33,957 nucleotides of DNA from assembly GCA_036164085.1 (NCBI GenBank), contig JAYZJV010000057.1:1-33957 (forward strand). The letters are read 5' to 3'. The translations under genes were made by a program, and so were the position numbers. This DNA is from TMED-70 sp036164085 (GTDB taxonomy: Bacteria > Chloroflexota > Dehalococcoidia > Lucifugimonadales > Lucifugimonadaceae). This document shows, in pieces, positions 17,015-23,659 of the stretch; position 1 is the stretch's first letter, and each line of letters begins with the position of its first letter. The notes beneath the pieces are model-generated. The model was not told the DNA's origin and did no database searches. It worked only from the letters and a program-made list of their open reading frames with translations.

Positions 17015-19173
17015 TGTATACAGACAATTTGATTAATAAATTAGAATCATATCTTCCAAATAGTGAAGTTAAGAATATTATTGAAGCTTATAATTTCGCT
17101 GAGATTGCACACAAGGGTCAAAAAAGAAAATCAGGCCACGATTTTATTATTCATCCTGTTGAAGTTGCTTCACATCTTGCAAGGTTAGAGTTAGATCCTA
17201 CAGTAATAATTGCAGGATTGCTTCATGATGTGATTGAAGATACTAAATTCAAGTCAAAAGATATTGAAGATAAATTTGGGAAAGATGTGTCAGGAATAGT
17301 TACTTCTCTAACAAAGCTTACAGCAGATGAAAATACTTTAATTGAAAATCTTGATCAAAAAAACATGAGAAGGTTTTTAGTCTCAGTTGCAAAAGATGTA
17401 AGAGTAATGATAATCAAACTAGCTGACCGTCTTCACAATGTAGAGACTTTAAAATATTTAGAAGAAGAAAAAAGAAAAAAAATCGCAAAAGAAACTCTTT
17501 CAATACATGCCCCTTTAGCCCAAAAGATTGGTATGAATGACCTTAAATGGAGACTGGAAGATGAAAGCTTCAAGTATTTGATGCCAGATAAATTTAAAAT
17601 GACAAAAAGGCTTATAAGTCAAAAAAGAAGTGAAAGAGAAGTTGCAACAAAAAATATGATCTCAGAAATTGAGCTGTTTTTAGAAAAAGGAAACTTAAAA
17701 GCAGAGGTTACAGGTAGACCTAAAAGCCTGTTTTCTATCTATAACAAACTTCAAAGATATAAACAAATGGGAAGAAATTTCTCAGATATAGAAGATTTGA
17801 TAGCTATCAGAATTGTGGTTAAATCTAAAAAAAATTGTTATTTAGCATTAGGAAGAATACATGATTTATGGAGGCCTATACCAGGTTCATTTGACGACTA
17901 TATAGCATCACCAAAAGAAAACTATTATCAATCCCTTCATACAGTAGTCATGAATAATGAACACCAAAAAATAGAATTCCAAATAAGATCAGAGAAAATG
18001 CATAAATTTGCAGAAGAAGGTGTCGCATCGCATTGGAAATATAAAGATTCTATTGAATTGGAGAAAAACTTATTAAGTCAAAAGGATACTTATTGGTTAA
18101 AAGATATGATTGATTTAGAAAAAGATGTTTTAGAGGACAGTGAATATTTAGATTCTATCAATAATGACATATTGTCTGATAAAGTGATTGTCTATTCACC
18201 AAAAAACCAAATATTTACTTTGCCGATCGGTTCCACTCCTTTAGATTATGCATACAGTCTTCACACTGAATTAGGCCACACGTGCCAAGCTGCTTTCATA
18301 AACGGTGTACTAAAACCTCTAAATACCACTCTCAATAACGGTGATACAGTTCAAATACAAAAATCTGACAACGAAAAAGGTCCCAATTTAGATTGGCTAA
18401 ATGAAACACTTGGTTTTATAAAAACTACAAATGCAAAAAACAAGGTTAAGGAATGGTTTAAAAAAAGGGAAAGAAATGAAAACATAGAACGCGGAGAAAA
18501 ACAAATCTTACGCACACTGAGATTATCAAATATAGAAAGCCCAGATCAATTTTTACCATATTTAGCCCAAAATGATTCTTATGAAAACTTTGCCTACAAA
18601 GTAGGAACTGGAGATATAGGTGATCAAAAGATCATTGATCTAATTAATCAAAGACAATTAGAAGAAACAGTTAGAAAAATTCAAACTAATGAAGATGAAA
18701 ATGGAAATGAACTTTCAAAAACTTATGATCCTCTTTCATCAGTAATAATCATGGGACAAAAAAAATTGGAAAAAAAATTAGCTAATTGTTGTGAACCTGT
18801 TTATGGTGATGAAATCGTTGGTTATAAAAATTCAACAAATGACATAGTTATTCATAGAATAATATGCTCTAGATTAAGGACTTTTGAAAATACAGATAGA
18901 TTCATGCCAGCTGTTTGGGGGCATTTGAAAAATCTTAATCCTACAATTGTTCAAATAGAAGCTTATGACAGAATTGGATTAATAAGAGATATAACTGATG
19001 TTGTTTGGAGTGAAAAAACCAATTTACATTCAATAAATTCTTCAGAAGACGATAAAAATGGTACATGCAAAATACAATTAACCGTTTATACTAGAGACTT
19101 AGGGCAAATTATTAGACTGCTAGGGAAAATGGAAAGTATAGCTGGAGTCTATAATGTTAAAAGGAAAAAATAG
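17014..19173 (+). CDS. rel: Bifunctional (p)ppGpp synthetase/hydrolase, RelA/SpoT family
   Basis: 719 aa with the full Rel layout. The HD hydrolase domain (~25-180) has active-site residues intact: H71/D72 in GLLHDVIEDT and LADRLHNVETL (D138, N142). The synthetase domain (~230-345) includes the FDDYIASPKENYYQSLHT block. A TGS domain (~388-450; VIVYSPKNQIFTLPIGSTP), a Cys-containing region (ANCCEPVYGDEIVGY) and a C-terminal ACT domain (~645-719) follow. It makes and degrades the stringent-response alarmone and senses uncharged tRNA on ribosomes. Because both catalytic halves look complete, it is probably the sole long Rel in this organism. It is followed after 5 nt by rpsT. Confidence 0.95.
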   Translation: MYTDNLINKLESYLPNSEVKNIIEAYNFAEIAHKGQKRKSGHDFIIHPVEVASHLARLELDPTVIIAGLLHDVIEDTKFKSKDIEDKFGKDVSGIVTSLTKLTADENTLIENLDQKNMRRFLVSVAKDVRVMIIKLADRLHNVETLKYLEEEKRKKIAKETLSIHAPLAQKIGMNDLKWRLEDESFKYLMPDKFKMTKRLISQKRSEREVATKNMISEIELFLEKGNLKAEVTGRPKSLFSIYNKLQRYKQMGRNFSDIEDLIAIRIVVKSKKNCYLALGRIHDLWRPIPGSFDDYIASPKENYYQSLHTVVMNNEHQKIEFQIRSEKMHKFAEEGVASHWKYKDSIELEKNLLSQKDTYWLKDMIDLEKDVLEDSEYLDSINNDILSDKVIVYSPKNQIFTLPIGSTPLDYAYSLHTELGHTCQAAFINGVLKPLNTTLNNGDTVQIQKSDNEKGPNLDWLNETLGFIKTTNAKNKVKEWFKKRERNENIERGEKQILRTLRLSNIESPDQFLPYLAQNDSYENFAYKVGTGDIGDQKIIDLINQRQLEETVRKIQTNEDENGNELSKTYDPLSSVIIMGQKKLEKKLANCCEPVYGDEIVGYKNSTNDIVIHRIICSRLRTFENTDRFMPAVWGHLKNLNPTIVQIEAYDRIGLIRDITDVVWSEKTNLHSINSSEDDKNGTCKIQLTVYTRDLGQIIRLLGKMESIAGVYNVKRKK

Positions 19174-19178
19174 ATATT

Positions 19179-19433
19179 ATGCCAAGTTCAAAATCTCATA
19201 GAAATCAAATAAATAAATATAATGTAAACCTGTCTATAAAGACAGCTATAAAATCATCTATTACCAGATTGAGAAACAGTATTTCTGCTAAAGCCCCAAC
19301 TGAAGAAACAGATAAACTATTAAGAGATGCGTCACAGGTTCTTGATAGAGCTGCCAAAAAAAATGTTATTCATAAAAATAACGCTTCAAGAAAAAAATCT
19401 AGACTTCAACAATTAGTTAATAAATCTAAGTAA
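19179..19433 (+). CDS. rpsT: 30S ribosomal protein S20
   Basis: 84 aa, normal length. Strongly basic and helical, with the family's N-terminus (SSKSHRNQINKYN for the usual K-rich RxRxRN start), the central SAKAPTEETDKLLRDASQVLDRAAKKNVIHKN-type helix and the final NNASRKKSRL block. It binds 16S rRNA early in small-subunit assembly. It lies 5 nt after rel with AAGGA at 19161-19165, and is directly followed by a TTG-started gene with no spacer. Confidence 0.95.
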   Translation: MPSSKSHRNQINKYNVNLSIKTAIKSSITRLRNSISAKAPTEETDKLLRDASQVLDRAAKKNVIHKNNASRKKSRLQQLVNKSK

Positions 19434-19835
19434 TTGCAAAACAGTTCTTTATATAACTGGGAAATAGATCATGGAGATCCAAATGATAAGGATTCTAATA
19501 TTATTATTTCTGTAAGCCCTCTATCAGGATTAATTTCAAAATGGAGAATTATTATTCCTGCAGATTATGAAGGTTTAATAGATTGGGGTATTTACTCTAA
19601 AGAAACACAAGAGTTAAAGCAACCAAGAGGAATATTTGAAACTGATAAAATTATTTTACAAGATGGACTTCAAGTTATAGTTAAGGGTGGAATTGAATCA
19701 ATTTCAAAAACAAAAAAAGCGCAAATTGTAGTAAAAAATCCTCCTCCACATTTTATAGGATTTGGCTACAGTGAAGATGAATTCAGTCCTCCTAAAAATA
19801 TAGAAGGAATAACATTTGACGATCATCCACATTAG
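19434..19835 (+). CDS. Uncharacterised 133-aa protein directly abutting rpsT
   Basis: Not recognised. It begins with TTG in the same frame and immediately after the rpsT TAA; no ATG occurs in the first part, so the start is uncertain. The composition is of a small beta-rich soluble domain: YNWEIDHGDPN, IIISVSPLSGLISKWRIIIPADYEGLIDWGIY, then short strands to residue ~105. It ends with an acidic, Pro- and His-containing tail (EDEFSPPKNIEGITFDDHPH). No signal or membrane span. The reading frame fills the space between rpsT and lexA and reads as protein rather than noise, so I accept it; possible coupling to S20 synthesis is inference. Confidence 0.6.
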   Translation: MQNSSLYNWEIDHGDPNDKDSNIIISVSPLSGLISKWRIIIPADYEGLIDWGIYSKETQELKQPRGIFETDKIILQDGLQVIVKGGIESISKTKKAQIVVKNPPPHFIGFGYSEDEFSPPKNIEGITFDDHPH

Positions 19836-19885
19836 AGTATGACAAAAAATTTGATTAAAATATTAAATTGTTTTAGTTTGAAATT

Positions 19886-20536
19886 ATGAGAAATTCGAAA
19901 CCTCTTACTGAAAAACAAATAGATATACTTAATTTTATAGAATCGTATATTGAGGAGTATGGATACCCCCCTTCTATAAGAGATATTCAAAATAACTGTG
20001 ATATTTCTTCAACATCAGTTGTTAAATACAATTTAGATAGATTGCAAGAAAAAGGGTTGATGAATAGAGACTCTGAAATATCTAGAAGTATTAGCCTCCC
20101 AAATTCTGAAAAAAATGAAAATATAAAGGTTCCCGTTCTTGGAACTATAACAGCAGGACAACCTTTTCCATTAATAGAAGATAGTAGATGGAACTTGGAT
20201 GATTTAGATACAATCGAACTTCCAGAAAATTTTTCGTATATTGAAGATAAGATTTTTGCACTTAAAGTTTCAGGATATTCGATGGTTGACGCATTAATTG
20301 GTGATGGAGATACTATTATTCTTGAAAAAACAAACCAAGCAAAAAACGGAGAAATGGTAGCTGCAAAAATAGACTCTGAAAATGAGACCACATTAAAAAG
20401 AATCTATAGAGAAGGAGAAAAAACAAGATTACAACCTGAAAACCCTCTTATGAATTCAATGTATTTCTCTTCTAAAAATGTTAGCGTCTTAGGAAAAGTA
20501 GTTGCTGTGTGGAGATATTTGCCTGAAAATAGGTGA
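19886..20536 (+). CDS. lexA: LexA SOS repressor
   Basis: 216 aa. N-terminal winged helix-turn-helix (residues ~7-67; TEKQIDILNFIESYIEEYGYPPS and SSTSVVKYNLDRLQEKG). Self-cleavage site A90-G91 in GTITAGQPFP, catalytic S132 in VSGYSMVDALIGDGD and K171 in TTLKRIYREG, so autoproteolysis on RecA filaments should be intact. I looked for a GAAC-N4-GTTC type box upstream and saw none; the operator in this lineage may differ. The final codons (PENR and stop) are part of an 18-bp sequence repeated 1,155 bp downstream, which indicates an insertion event at the 3' end of the gene that left the protein unchanged. Confidence 0.95.
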   Translation: MRNSKPLTEKQIDILNFIESYIEEYGYPPSIRDIQNNCDISSTSVVKYNLDRLQEKGLMNRDSEISRSISLPNSEKNENIKVPVLGTITAGQPFPLIEDSRWNLDDLDTIELPENFSYIEDKIFALKVSGYSMVDALIGDGDTIILEKTNQAKNGEMVAAKIDSENETTLKRIYREGEKTRLQPENPLMNSMYFSSKNVSVLGKVVAVWRYLPENR

Positions 20537-20539
20537 TGA
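20522..20539 (+). repeat. 18-bp direct repeat, left copy (3' end of lexA)
   Basis: CCTGAAAATAGGTGATGA. It comprises the last four lexA codons, the TGA stop and one more TGA. An identical copy lies at 21677-21694 in the same orientation. The flanks of the two copies differ, apart from a possible one-base-slipped TCA on the right. Confidence 0.95.
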
Positions 20540-20660
20540 ATCAACTTCTAATTTTTTAAAAATTGACTCACAGAAGATTATATCGATCTAGATTATTCAA
20601 TAGCTATCCAAGGATTAATTTTTGCTTTAATTGTATTTTTGAGTAGAAAACAGAAAGTAT

Positions 20661-20779
20661 TAGGTACAATTTCTTCAGGTAATTCTAATAATTTATCTCC
20701 ATGAAAATTTTCATACTTAATTAGTAGGTACAGTTATACTCTATATTATTAGTAACGAATAAATGGGTAATTAGGTACA
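20661..20779 (+). repeat. Three TAGGTACA direct repeats upstream of the unknown gene
   Basis: Exact copies start at 20661, 20725 and 20772 (spacing 64 and 47 bp), all in the same orientation and within 150 bp of the ATG at 20806. The core GTAC is self-complementary. One more exact copy occurs in argC coding sequence (30791), so the octamer itself is not unique, but three in 119 bp is well above expectation for this composition. They may be regulator or recombinase binding sites. Confidence 0.6.
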
Positions 20780-20805
20780 AACGCTACGATAAGAGAGGTA
20801 TTGTT

Positions 20806-21570
20806 ATGAAAATTATAGATTTTAGCAAATCGTACATGAGTTGGTTTGGTGCTGGAGAAATGAGTAGTATTTCTAGGATATTAATAGATGCAGTTTGTAC
20901 TTTAATTAACTCGCAAGGAGAGAAGGAAGTTTTTTATCTAATAGCTCCATGTAGATCTGAACATACTCATTCAGACGGACAGTTAATAGTAATGCCTAAT
21001 TATGATTTTAGAGGTATTTTTGGGTCTAAAGAGTATAAAATATTTCGTAATCATTGGGTGAGTAACCCTGATTATTTGGATGATCCTGGTTTAGATACAA
21101 CTGGAGGTAGGATTTTAGAGGAGTCTGGTTTGCACAATACAAAATGGGATGATGTTAAGTTAGACATAAATTACTTTGATAATACTAAAGAACTTACCAA
21201 GAGACAAAATATAGTTGATTCAACATTAAATAATTCTATTTTAGTAGGGCAGACAGAATTAACTAATGATAAGACCCAACAAAAAGCAATACTTGAATAT
21301 CCAATAAAAACTATGAATGTAATACCTTCAGTTCCAAGATTTCAAGTTGATACAGGCCCTATATTAGTACCGAATTTTGAGTCTAATAAAAAATTAAAAG
21401 TTGATTCATTAGATATAGCATATATAGTATATAGTTTATTTGATAAAGGTGAATATATTTCACGAAAGCCTGTACAAATTGCAAATACAAATGATGGACC
21501 TTTGTCCGTCACAGATTACTCTGAATTAGTTGAATATGTAGGTATCAATAGAATTTATGCTGTAATTTAA
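20806..21570 (+). CDS. Unrecognised 254-aa protein of the lexA-adjacent cassette
   Basis: No family recognised. A strong ribosome site (GAGAGG at 20793-20798, 7 nt before the ATG) marks the start. No signal peptide and no clear membrane span. The first 75 residues look most ordered: MSWFGAGEMSSISRILIDAV, then FYLIAPCRSEHTHSDGQLI, whose Cys and H-x-H-x-D group could bind metal, then MPNYDFRGIFG. A more polar middle part (about 85-160) follows, and a C-terminal domain ending ELVEYVGINRIYAV. There are none of the Arg/His/Tyr or Ser signatures of site-specific recombinases, nor a DDE triad. By eye its coding strand is richer in G and T than that of neighbouring genes, consistent with separate origin. 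Confidence 0.7.
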   Translation: MKIIDFSKSYMSWFGAGEMSSISRILIDAVCTLINSQGEKEVFYLIAPCRSEHTHSDGQLIVMPNYDFRGIFGSKEYKIFRNHWVSNPDYLDDPGLDTTGGRILEESGLHNTKWDDVKLDINYFDNTKELTKRQNIVDSTLNNSILVGQTELTNDKTQQKAILEYPIKTMNVIPSVPRFQVDTGPILVPNFESNKKLKVDSLDIAYIVYSLFDKGEYISRKPVQIANTNDGPLSVTDYSELVEYVGINRIYAVI

Positions 21571-21676
21571 TTTTATTAGTAATATTTATAGCCCTTTTTT
21601 AAATTTGACAATTCAAGTCAGAAGCAATTTAGAGCCAAAATTATCTATAATATTAGGATATTAAACAAAACATATA

Positions 21677-21694
21677 CCTGAAAATAGGTGATGA
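21677..21694 (+). repeat. 18-bp direct repeat, right copy
   Basis: Identical to 20522-20539. Here it is not part of a gene: the duplicated lexA 3' end sits 66 bp before tatA. Confidence 0.95.
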
Positions 21695-21709
21695 TCACAT
21701 GAAGAAGGC

Positions 21710-21739
21710 ATTAATTTAATTTGCTATCATTAAATTAAT
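21710..21739. promoter_or_regulatory. 11-bp AT-only inverted repeat upstream of tatA
   Basis: ATTAATTTAAT (21710-21720), an 8-nt loop TTGCTATC, then its exact reverse complement (21729-21739), ending 20 nt before the tatA ATG. It contains a TATCAT -10-like hexamer in the loop. It could be an operator or weak hairpin; being AT-only it may also be compositional. Confidence 0.35.
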
Positions 21740-21759
21740 TCAAAAAAATTAGGGAAATT

Positions 21760-21930
21760 ATGGGATTTATTCAAAATTTAGGACCGTTACAATTAGTCTT
21801 AATCGTTGTAGTAATACTTGTGCTTTTTGGAGTCGGAAAATTACCTCAGGTAGGTAAAGGGCTTGGACAAGCAATAAACGAATTTAAAACTGCAATAAAC
21901 AAATCAGATAAAAAAAAGGATAAAGATTAG
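21760..21930 (+). CDS. tatA: Sec-independent protein translocase subunit TatA
   Basis: 56 aa, at the short end of the family. ATG at 21760 is preceded by AGGG (21751-21754). The protein has the classic order: a short N-terminal stretch GFIQNLGP, one membrane helix (LQLVLIVVVILVLFGVGKLP) with the FG-x-GKLP hinge, the amphipathic helix QVGKGLGQAINEFKTAI and a Lys/Asp-rich tail. TatA oligomers form the path for folded proteins exported by TatBC. Its last 4 bases overlap the 3' end of tatC, which is transcribed convergently; the other Tat genes are therefore in a separate transcription unit. Confidence 0.93.
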   Translation: MGFIQNLGPLQLVLIVVVILVLFGVGKLPQVGKGLGQAINEFKTAINKSDKKKDKD

Positions 21931-22778
21931 CTGATTAGATTACTTATATAATTATCTGATCCTAATTTTAATAAAATCAAAGCTAAAACAACAAAGATTA
22001 TTAGCAATACAACAAAAAATAATCCAAAGTAAAACTTAAAAGATTTTTTATCTCGGGACCTTATACGAATAAGCAATAAACCCACCTCAAACAAAAGAAT
22101 TATCGGTAAAGCAACTATTATTTGAGTTATAGGATCAACCGTAGGGGTTATTATAGCCCCCAAAATAAAAGATATCAAAACTATCCATCTTCTATACCTA
22201 GATAGTCCTTTGTAAGTTATTATGCTTAAACTTCCCAATAAAAACATCACTAAAGGAATTTGAAATATTATTCCCATCCAGAACATCAATGAAAACATTA
22301 AAGATGTCAATGGCCCTATATTAATCATTGGTTGAGCTATATCACCCCCAAAAGTTATCAGAAAGTTCAGAGCACTTGGTATTACAAAATAATAACTAAA
22401 AAGTGCACCGATTATAAAAAATATAAAACATAAGGGTATAAGCAAATAAACGTATATCTTTTCTTTCCCTATTAGACCTGGTCTTAGAAACATAATAATT
22501 TCATATAGTAGAAATGGAATTGAAATAGAAAAACCTAAAATTATTGATGTTCTAGCAGCAGCTCCCCAAGCCTCAGTAACTCTACCAAAAACAATACTGC
22601 CTTCTACTCCGGAATTTAAAAATATTTTGTTCGCAGGATCAATAAATATATTAATTATTTGCTTAAAAAAAATCAAAGAAGTTACTATAAAAACTGACAA
22701 GAAAATAAAATATCTAATTAATCTTTTCTTAATCTCTTTGAAATGATCCAGAATGTTTACAGGTCTATCTTCTATCAA
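21927..22778 (-). CDS. tatC: Sec-independent protein translocase subunit TatC
   Basis: 283 aa, six membrane helices. N-terminus ILDHFKEIKKRLIRYFIF matches the TatC cytoplasmic start (hxxELRxRL-type), and the central part has PFLLYEIIMFLRPGLIGKEK and later the GAIITPTVDPITQIIVALPIILLFEVGLL segment, both conserved TatC blocks. TatC recognises the twin-arginine signal. Start is TTG at 22778, four bases after the tatB stop; there is no ATG before the first helix. It is the fourth gene of a leftward rlmD-maf-tatB-tatC unit with overlaps or minimal gaps. No twin-arginine substrate is evident in the window. Confidence 0.95.
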   Translation of the reverse strand: MIEDRPVNILDHFKEIKKRLIRYFIFLSVFIVTSLIFFKQIINIFIDPANKIFLNSGVEGSIVFGRVTEAWGAAARTSIILGFSISIPFLLYEIIMFLRPGLIGKEKIYVYLLIPLCFIFFIIGALFSYYFVIPSALNFLITFGGDIAQPMINIGPLTSLMFSLMFWMGIIFQIPLVMFLLGSLSIITYKGLSRYRRWIVLISFILGAIITPTVDPITQIIVALPIILLFEVGLLLIRIRSRDKKSFKFYFGLFFVVLLIIFVVLALILLKLGSDNYISNLIS

Positions 22779-22781
22779 AAC

Positions 22782-23060
22782 TTAATTTTCCAAATCTTTC
22801 TTTAATTTTTTAATTGAATCTGAAGTTTTATCTGAAACATCAGATAAAGATTCTTTAATATTTTTCAGTTCCTCCATATCGTCATCAATATCTATTGTCT
22901 GCTCAACAACTGAAACCAATTCATCTCTCTTTTGTTTGAATTCTGTATAGACAATTTTTGTTTTACGGATAAAAATCAATAAATTAGAAGGACCAACTAT
23001 GAAGAGAGCAATCAAAATTATTACTATTAATTCAAACCCACCCACTCCTAATATATTCAT
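22782..23060 (-). CDS. tatB: TatB-like subunit (TatA/B family)
   Basis: 92 aa. One N-terminal membrane helix with the polar Glu typical of TatB (GFELIVIILIALFIVGPSNL), followed by a long charged amphipathic region with predicted coiled-coil character (VYTEFKQKRDELVSVVEQ; ELKNIKESLSDV). TatB hands substrates from TatC to TatA. The gene overlaps maf by 4 nt and ends 3 nt before the tatC TTG, as expected for TatB-TatC partners. The second TatA/B-family gene, tatA, is convergent on the other side of tatC. Confidence 0.85.
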   Translation of the reverse strand: MNILGVGGFELIVIILIALFIVGPSNLLIFIRKTKIVYTEFKQKRDELVSVVEQTIDIDDDMEELKNIKESLSDVSDKTSDSIKKLKKDLEN

Positions 23061-23659
23061 TTATTTTTTCCTTTGCATATTGAAAAGTTATTATTGTTGA
23101 TTGATTTGATTTTTGCGATACTTTCATTTATCAAACATGTAGGGAGACCTAAAATATTTTCATAACAACCATAATAGTTTTTAACAAATTTAAAATCAAT
23201 ATTCTGAATTCCATATCCTCCCGCTTTATCAGAATAGTATCCAGTATCAATATATTTATTTATTTTATCAGCTGAAATCTTATTCGTTTCAACAAGAGAG
23301 GTTTTAACACCTGAAAATAAAGTTTTAAGGTTTTTCAAAGCTACAATAGAAGTAATTACTATATGATAATCATCGTTTAATTTATTAATTATATTAAAAG
23401 CATCTACCTTATCTTTAGGTTTTCCAATAACTTCATTTTTGTAAACAATTGTATCTGAAGCAAATACTATTTTTTTTTGATTGTCTTTTGAAATACTTTG
23501 GGCTTTGTTTAAAGCATTAAAAATAGTAATTTCTTTTGGCCTTAGATTCAGTTTGTTATTTTCTTCATATTTATGGGAAATAAAATCAAATTTATAATTT
23601 AATTTATTAATAATTTCAATCCTCCTTGGAGAACTGGTTGCAAAAATAAACTCAAACAT
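23057..23659 (-). CDS. maf: Maf-family nucleoside triphosphate pyrophosphatase
   Basis: 200 aa. SPRR motif at residues 10-13 (FATSSPRRIEIINKL), the substrate block FASDTIVYKNEVIGKPKD and the SDKAGGYGIQN loop are diagnostic of Maf. The enzyme hydrolyses non-canonical or methylated nucleotides (dTTP/UTP class in the YhdE group) to the monophosphate and limits their incorporation. Overlaps rlmD by 8 nt upstream and tatB by 4 nt downstream, so it is embedded in a tightly coupled unit. The substrate class is not decided here. Confidence 0.92.
   Translation of the reverse strand: MFEFIFATSSPRRIEIINKLNYKFDFISHKYEENNKLNLRPKEITIFNALNKAQSISKDNQKKIVFASDTIVYKNEVIGKPKDKVDAFNIINKLNDDYHIVITSIVALKNLKTLFSGVKTSLVETNKISADKINKYIDTGYYSDKAGGYGIQNIDFKFVKNYYGCYENILGLPTCLINESIAKIKSINNNNFSICKGKNK

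Larger units (their letters stand above)
20540..21694 (+). mobile_element. Putative 1.15-kb cassette inserted at the 3' end of lexA
   Basis: The segment between the end of the left and the end of the right 18-bp repeat is 1,155 bp. Removing it would place the lexA stop directly before the tatA leader. It holds 266 nt of leader with three TAGGTACA copies, one rightward 254-aa gene, and about 100 nt of AT-rich trailer. There is no integrase, transposase or terminal inverted repeat. The layout (target gene 3' end regenerated, core duplicated at both ends) is what site-specific integrated elements leave, but mobilisation would need an enzyme supplied elsewhere. Tandem duplication or illegitimate recombination are alternatives. 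Confidence 0.55.

Noticed and set aside
19836..19885. LexA operator upstream of lexA
   Set aside because: No GAAC-N4-GTTC-like or CTGT-N8-ACAG-like box could be found; only AT-rich sequence is present.
19987..20391. 134-aa leftward frame inside lexA
   Set aside because: Antisense to a clear LexA with all catalytic residues; no promoter or ribosome site seen.
20552..21609. Similar TTTTTTAAA..TTGAC stretches near both ends of the lexA cassette as terminal repeats
   Set aside because: They are direct rather than inverted, imperfect and mostly homopolymer, so chance similarity is likely.
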